From: Bacteroidota bacterium
GTDB taxonomy: Bacteria > Bacteroidota > Bacteroidia > Bacteroidales > VadinHA17
Assembly (NCBI GenBank): GCA_030631445.1
Contig: DAOVLD010000004.1
Coordinates: 1 to 20,292, forward strand
DNA length: 20,292 bases
Direction: 5' to 3'
The notes beneath the pieces were generated by a model. That model saw only the letters and a list, made by a program, of their open reading frames with translations, was not told the DNA's origin and ran no database searches. Made by a program: the position numbers and the translations under genes. This document shows positions 15,438 to 20,292 of this stretch, in pieces (position 1 is the first letter of the stretch; the number at the start of each line of letters is the position of its first letter).

Positions 15438-18400
15438 ATGCCATTCCGTAGAGATATAAAGGTTAAGAGTGATTTTACAAAAATTTCAATTGCTCTGGCT
15501 TCACCGGAAGAGATACTCGAACGTTCGTGTGGAGAAGTGCTGAAACCCGAAACAATTAATTACAGAACTTATAAACCTGAAAGAGATGGTTTGTTCTGTG
15601 AACGGATATTCGGACCCGTTAAGGATTTTGAATGCCATTGTGGTAAATATAAGAGGATAAGATACAAGGGTATTGTTTGTGACCGTTGTGGTGTTGAAGT
15701 TACTGAAAAGAAAGTACGGCGCGAACGTATTGGTCATATCTCTCTTGTAGTACCGGTTGCTCATATTTGGTACTTCAAGTCGCTGCCCAATAAAATGGGT
15801 TACCTTCTTGGTCTTCCAACTAAAAAACTCGATTCTATTATTTACTACGAAAGATATGTAGTAATTAACCCGGGTGTTAAAGCAACAGATGGTATTAAAT
15901 ATCTTGATTTCCTTACTGAAGAGGAATATCTTGAGATTCTGGAAAGCCTTCCAAAGGAGAATCAATATCTGGAGGATACTGATCCTGATAAATTTATTGC
16001 AGGAATGGGTGCTGAGGCTCTGTTTCATTTGCTTGAACGACTTAATCTGGATGAAATGTCATTTTCTCTCAGACATAAAGCAAATACAGAAACTTCGCAG
16101 CAAAGGAAAAATGAAGCCCTGAAACGATTGCAGGTTGTTGAAGCTTTCAGAGCTTCAAAAAAAGTAAATCGCCCCGAATGGATGATAGTGAAAGTAGTAC
16201 CTGTTATTCCTCCTGAACTCAGACCGCTTGTGCCACTTGATGGGGGACGTTTTGCCACATCCGACCTAAACGATCTTTACCGCCGTGTAATTATCAGAAA
16301 TAACAGGCTTAAGCGACTTATTGAAATAAAAGCTCCCGAAGTGATCCTTCGTAATGAGAAACGGATGCTTCAGGAATCAGTTGACTCATTATTTGATAAT
16401 TCCAGGAAATCAAATGCCGTTAAAACTGATGGAAACAGGCCGCTTAAATCGTTGAGTGATAGCCTAAAAGGAAAACAAGGAAGATTCCGTCAGAATCTGC
16501 TAGGTAAAAGAGTTGATTATTCAGCACGGTCAGTTATTGTTGTTGGTCCGGAACTTAAACTTCATGAATGTGGGTTGCCAAAGGATATGACAGCTGAACT
16601 GTATAAACCCTTTATTATTAGAAAACTAATTGAAAGGGGTATAGTAAAAACGGTTAAATCAGCTAAGAAAATTGTAGACCGGAAAGAACCCGTTGTATGG
16701 GATATTCTGGAAAGTGTGCTTAAAGGACATCCTGTCCTGCTTAACAGAGCTCCAACTCTTCACCGCCTTGGTATACAGGCATTTCAGCCTAAACTTATTG
16801 AGGGAAAGGCAATTCAGTTACATCCATTGGTTTGTACAGCATTTAATGCCGACTTTGATGGTGATCAGATGGCAGTCCATCTGCCTCTGGGTAATACTGC
16901 TATTCTTGAAGCGCAAATGCTGATGCTTGCATCACATAATATACTTAATCCGGCTAATGGTGCTCCAATTACAGTTCCTTCACAGGATATGGTTCTTGGA
17001 TTATATTATATTACCAAAGAAAAAAAATCAACAAAAAGCCTGAAAATCAAGGGAGAAGGTTTGGTTTTTTATTCTCCTCAAGAGGTCACTATTGCTCTGA
17101 ATGAAGGTAAAATTGATCTCCATGCCATTGTAAAGGTTAAAGTTGATGATATAGTTGAAGAGAAACCGGTTAATCATCTTATTGAAACCACTGTAGGGCG
17201 AGTAGTTTTTAACCAGTTTGTACCTAAAGAGGTTGGATTTATCAATGAACTTCTGACTAAGAAATCACTTAGAGATATTATTGGTACAGTATTGAAAAAA
17301 ACCGGGACTTCATCTACCGCAAAATTCCTTGATGATATCAAATCTCTTGGATATAATATGGCTTTTCTTGGTGGGCTTTCATTTAATCTTAAGGATGTAA
17401 TCGTTCCGGAACGGAAACTTGAACTTGTGGAAGAAGGTTATAAAAACGTAGATGAGGTGATGAATAACTATAACATGGGATTTATTACTAACAACGAACG
17501 TTACAACCAGATAATCGATATATGGACACATACAAATGCCAAGCTTACCCAAACCCTAATGAAACAATTGTCTTCTGATAAACAGGGATTTAATCCCGTG
17601 TTTATGATGCTTGACTCAGGGGCACGTGGTTCTAAAGAACAGATAAGACAGCTCTCCGGGATGAGGGGGCTAATGGCTAAACCACAAAAATCAGGTGCTA
17701 CTGCTTCGGAAATTATTGAAAACCCAATCTTGTCTAATTTTAAAGAGGGACTTTCAGTTCTGGAATATTTTATTTCAACCCATGGTGCCAGAAAAGGTTT
17801 GGCGGATACTGCCCTGAAAACTGCAGATGCAGGTTACCTGACAAGACGCCTGGTTGATGTGTCACAGGATGTTGTGGTTTCACAGCCTGATTGTGGATCA
17901 TTGAGAGGACTTGTTGCAGGTGCAATTAAAAAGAATGAGGAAGTTGTTGAAACACTTTATGAAAGGATCCTGGGCCGTACTACTGTGCATGATGTATACA
18001 ATCCGTTAAATAATGAATTGATAATTGGTTCGGGAAAAGAAATTACTGAGGAGATTGCCCTGAAAATTGAGGAATCACCAATCGAAGAAGTAGAAATTCG
18101 TTCGGTTCTTACATGTGAATCCAGTAGAGGAGTCTGTGCTAAATGTTACGGACGAAACCTTTCTACCGGACAAATGGTGCAACAAGGTGAAGCAGTTGGT
18201 GTAATTGCTGCCCAGTCTATTGGTGAACCGGGGACACAGCTTACACTGCGTACTTTCCACGTTGGGGGTACTGCATCAAGTATTACGGCTGAATCCAGTA
18301 TCATCTCCAAATTTGACGGAGTCGTTGAGATTGAAGAATTGCGTATTGTTAAGAAGAAAATGGAGGATGGTAAAAAAGTTGATGTAGTTATTGGACGTCT

Positions 18401-19769
18401 GGCTGAAATGCGGATACTGGATAAGGAAACAGGTATTGCTCTGTCAACTCATAATATCCCTTATGGCTCGAGCCTTTATATTAAGAATGGTGACAGTGTA
18501 AAGAAAGGGGACTTGCTTTGTGATTGGGATCCTTATAATGCATTGATAATCTCTGAAGAACATGGAAAAGTAAATTTCCAACAATTAATTGAAGGTGTTA
18601 CCTATCGGGAAGAGTCTGATGAACAAACAGGTTACAAGGAGAAAGTGATTATTGAAACAAGAGATAAAACTAAGAACCCTACTCTCAGGATCGTGTCGGG
18701 GGATAAAAAGAAAACCTCGTCAAAATCCTATAACCTTCCCGTTAGTGCTCATGTGATTACCAATGAAAATAGTGAAGTTAAAGAGGGAGATATACTGGCA
18801 AAAATACCAAGAGCTATTGGGAAATCGGGCGATATTACAGGTGGTCTGCCAAGGGTTACCGAACTGTTCGAAGCAAGAAACCCGTCAAACCCGGCTGTAG
18901 TATCTGAAATTGACGGAGAGATTCAGTTTGGTAAGATCAAGCGCGGGAATCGTGAAATTATTGTTACATCACGAACAGGTGAAGTGAAAAAATATCTGGT
19001 TCCATTGTCAAAACAAATACTCGTTCAGGAAAATGATTATGTACGGGCAGGACTGGCAATGTCTGACGGGGCTATTACCCCGCTGGATATCCTTGCTATC
19101 AAAGGACCGACAAAAGTACAGGAATATATTGTTAATGAGGTTCAGGAAGTTTATCGGCTGCAGGGTGTGAAAATTAATGATAAACATTTTGAAATCATCG
19201 TTCGTCAGATGATGCGTAAAGTTGAAATCATTGATCCGGGAGATACCAAATTCCTTGAAAAACAAATAGTTGACAAGTTGAAATTCATGAATGAGAACGA
19301 CTGGATTTATGATAAAATGATCATTGTTGATGTGGGAGATTCACAGATATTTAAGAATGGACAGATAATTACTGCAAGGAAACTCAGAGATGAAAATTCT
19401 ATCCTTAAACGAAAAGACAAGAAACTTATTGAAGCACGTAATGCTATTCCTGCAACGTCAAACCAGGTGCTGCAAGGAATTACAAAAGCTGCATTGCAAA
19501 CCAGAAGTTTTATGTCGGCTGCTTCATTCCAGGAAACAACAAAAGTTCTAAACGAAGCTGCTGTGTTTGGACGAGTAGATTACCTCGAAGGACTGAAAGA
19601 AAATGTTATTGTAGGACACCTGATTCCTGCCGGAACCGGTGCAAGAAATTATGATAAGATTGTTGTGGGTTCAATGGAAGAATATGAAAAATTGGTGTCC
19701 TCTAAAGAAAAGGAGAAAGATGTAGTTGAAGAAGGAGATGTAGTTACAGGAGAAGATAATAAGGAGTAA
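15438..19769 (+). CDS. rpoC: RNA polymerase subunit beta'
   Basis: This 1443-residue protein is the catalytic beta' subunit. The N-terminal zinc site has Cys66, Cys68, Cys81 and Cys84. The Mg2+ centre NADFDGD has Asp472, Asp474 and Asp476. The second zinc site has Cys819, Cys893, Cys900 and Cys903, each offset by five from E. coli. The trigger-loop region ([10 protein letters not shown], 935-944) is separated from [12 protein letters not shown] (from 1135) by about 180 residues, which matches the SI3 insert also found in E. coli. The tail is acidic ([13 protein letters not shown]). It begins at ATG 15438, 34 bases after rpoB, and the DUF3467 gene follows after 21 bases. Confidence 0.99.
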   Translation: MPFRRDIKVKSDFTKISIALASPEEILERSCGEVLKPETINYRTYKPERDGLFCERIFGPVKDFECHCGKYKRIRYKGIVCDRCGVEVTEKKVRRERIGHISLVVPVAHIWYFKSLPNKMGYLLGLPTKKLDSIIYYERYVVINPGVKATDGIKYLDFLTEEEYLEILESLPKENQYLEDTDPDKFIAGMGAEALFHLLERLNLDEMSFSLRHKANTETSQQRKNEALKRLQVVEAFRASKKVNRPEWMIVKVVPVIPPELRPLVPLDGGRFATSDLNDLYRRVIIRNNRLKRLIEIKAPEVILRNEKRMLQESVDSLFDNSRKSNAVKTDGNRPLKSLSDSLKGKQGRFRQNLLGKRVDYSARSVIVVGPELKLHECGLPKDMTAELYKPFIIRKLIERGIVKTVKSAKKIVDRKEPVVWDILESVLKGHPVLLNRAPTLHRLGIQAFQPKLIEGKAIQLHPLVCTAFNADFDGDQMAVHLPLGNTAILEAQMLMLASHNILNPANGAPITVPSQDMVLGLYYITKEKKSTKSLKIKGEGLVFYSPQEVTIALNEGKIDLHAIVKVKVDDIVEEKPVNHLIETTVGRVVFNQFVPKEVGFINELLTKKSLRDIIGTVLKKTGTSSTAKFLDDIKSLGYNMAFLGGLSFNLKDVIVPERKLELVEEGYKNVDEVMNNYNMGFITNNERYNQIIDIWTHTNAKLTQTLMKQLSSDKQGFNPVFMMLDSGARGSKEQIRQLSGMRGLMAKPQKSGATASEIIENPILSNFKEGLSVLEYFISTHGARKGLADTALKTADAGYLTRRLVDVSQDVVVSQPDCGSLRGLVAGAIKKNEEVVETLYERILGRTTVHDVYNPLNNELIIGSGKEITEEIALKIEESPIEEVEIRSVLTCESSRGVCAKCYGRNLSTGQMVQQGEAVGVIAAQSIGEPGTQLTLRTFHVGGTASSITAESSIISKFDGVVEIEELRIVKKKMEDGKKVDVVIGRLAEMRILDKETGIALSTHNIPYGSSLYIKNGDSVKKGDLLCDWDPYNALIISEEHGKVNFQQLIEGVTYREESDEQTGYKEKVIIETRDKTKNPTLRIVSGDKKKTSSKSYNLPVSAHVITNENSEVKEGDILAKIPRAIGKSGDITGGLPRVTELFEARNPSNPAVVSEIDGEIQFGKIKRGNREIIVTSRTGEVKKYLVPLSKQILVQENDYVRAGLAMSDGAITPLDILAIKGPTKVQEYIVNEVQEVYRLQGVKINDKHFEIIVRQMMRKVEIIDPGDTKFLEKQIVDKLKFMNENDWIYDKMIIVDVGDSQIFKNGQIITARKLRDENSILKRKDKKLIEARNAIPATSNQVLQGITKAALQTRSFMSAASFQETTKVLNEAAVFGRVDYLEGLKENVIVGHLIPAGTGARNYDKIVVGSMEEYEKLVSSKEKEKDVVEEGDVVTGEDNKE

Positions 19770-19790
19770 AAATTATAAATTCTTTTTACT

Positions 19791-20117
19791 ATGGAAGACC
19801 AAAAAGGCAAACCCGGAAAAAACCAGCTGGATATAGAACTTAATGATGAAGTGGCCCAGGGAACTTATTCAAACCTTGCGGTTATTACACACTCATCAGC
19901 TGAATTTGTGCTAGACTTTGTCAGGATTATGCCAGGTGTACCTAAAGCACAGGTAAAATCCAGGATTATCCTTACTCCTGAACATGCCAAAAGATTGTTG
20001 AGAGCTCTCGATGATAATATTAAAAAGTATGAAGCTGTGCATGGTGAAATTAAAGATAAAGGTCCCGGCGGACTTGCTATGCCAATGAATTTTGGCGGTC
20101 CGACTGCACAAGCGTGA
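19791..20117 (+). CDS. DUF3467 family protein
   Basis: This 108-residue protein matches the small DUF3467 family by its core: YSNLAVITHSSAEFVLDF, then RIMPGVPKAQVKSRIILTPE and HAKRLLRALDDNIKKYEAV. The function is not established. In Bacteroidota it is commonly found right after rpoC, as here. It starts 21 bases after rpoC with no Shine-Dalgarno next to its ATG, although an AAGGAG sits at the end of rpoC (19761-19766), too far away for normal use. No signal peptide or membrane segment is visible; the C-terminus is Gly/Pro-rich (GPGGLAMPMNFGGPTAQA). Its position suggests co-expression with RNA polymerase, and a link to transcription is only an inference. It appears to be the last gene of the operon. 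Confidence 0.85.
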   Translation: MEDQKGKPGKNQLDIELNDEVAQGTYSNLAVITHSSAEFVLDFVRIMPGVPKAQVKSRIILTPEHAKRLLRALDDNIKKYEAVHGEIKDKGPGGLAMPMNFGGPTAQA

Positions 20118-20142
20118 CAATATATATGGCTTATCAAAAAGA

Positions 20143-20180
20143 ATTACGTTATTAATTACGTTATTAATAACGTAATTAAT
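20143..20180. repeat. Tandem unit and 30-base perfect palindrome after the rpoBC operon
   Basis: The 12-base unit ATTACGTTATTA occurs twice in tandem (20143-20154 and 20155-20166) and once inverted (20165-20176), sharing the centre. As a result 20151-20180 equals its own reverse complement over 30 bases. It lies 25-60 bases after the DUF3467 stop codon and before the next promoter box. It could be a bidirectional weak terminator, a cruciform or a dimeric protein-binding site. It is AT-rich and has no T-run. Confidence 0.75.
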
Positions 20181-20212
20181 AGGCTATGTTATGATATATA
20201 ACACTAAATGCT

Positions 20213-20220
20213 TATATTTG
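20213..20220 (+). promoter_or_regulatory. Bacteroidota -7 box for the right-edge gene
   Basis: TATATTTG matches TAnnTTTG exactly. About 20 bases upstream there is only a poor -33 candidate (TTATG near 20189). Transcription would start near 20227, leaving a very short leader before the ATG at 20235. Confidence 0.55.
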
Positions 20221-20234
20221 TAAAAAAAAGAGCC

Positions 20235-20292
20235 ATGAAAACACTAAAAGAGATTAAATCAGCTATATCTTCACTTGGAAAACTACAAAGAG
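20235..20292 (+). CDS. Start of an unidentified gene, cut by the window edge
   Basis: An open frame starts at ATG 20235, behind the -7 box at 20213-20220, and runs to the end of the window without a stop (19 codons, MKTLKEIKSAISSLGKLQR). The visible part is a basic, amphipathic helix-like N-terminus. It is too short to assign. N-termini of this style occur in many small cytoplasmic proteins, including some antitoxins, but nothing here proves that. Confidence 0.5.
   Translation, partial: MKTLKEIKSAISSLGKLQR

Noticed and set aside
15501..16028. A 175-codon open frame on the minus strand inside rpoC
   Set aside because: It is antisense to the strongly conserved beta' N-terminus, has no promoter box or domain, and its composition follows the sense codons.

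Overview
This window is an AT-rich stretch of a Bacteroidota (Bacteroidetes) chromosome, probably from the Bacteroidia or a nearby class. Four things point there. Exact copies of the Bacteroidota -7 promoter box TAnnTTTG precede several transcription units. Most start codons lack a Shine-Dalgarno sequence. The TamA homologue is a lipoprotein (TamL). A DUF3467 gene directly follows rpoC. The genus cannot be read from the sequence by eye. All genes lie on the + strand.

Layout. Positions 1-4844 hold three genes with no obvious functional link: tamL (outer-membrane assembly lipoprotein), a sodium-dependent SNF/NSS transporter, and a membrane-anchored helix-hairpin-helix protein. A repeat-rich gap of about 230 bases (4845-5074) follows. 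Positions 5075-6533 hold rpsU (bS21), a XerC/D-type recombinase and a short hibernation factor (HPF). From 6561 a promoter drives tRNA-Thr(UGU), tRNA-Tyr(GUA), tRNA-Gly(UCC), tRNA-Thr(GGU) and tuf. After these come tRNA-Trp(CCA), secE, nusG, rplK, rplA, rplJ, rplL, rpoB, rpoC and a DUF3467 gene. The last 58 bases hold the start of another gene behind its own promoter box.

The right three quarters are a dense information-processing cluster: elongation factor Tu with some of its tRNA substrates, a translocase subunit, the NusG factor that couples transcription and translation, the L11/L1 and L10/L12 stalk proteins, and both large RNA polymerase subunits. The order of tRNAs, tuf, secE, nusG, rpl and rpoBC matches the Escherichia coli thrU-tyrU-glyT-thrT-tufB region, anticodon for anticodon.

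I found no mobile element, CRISPR array, defence system or clearly undescribed gene system. The points that merit a second look are non-coding: a G8C4 tract just before xerC, a direct/inverted repeat cluster before rpsU, leader hairpins before rplK, an attenuator-like hairpin between rplL and rpoB, and a 30-base perfect palindrome after the last operon gene.
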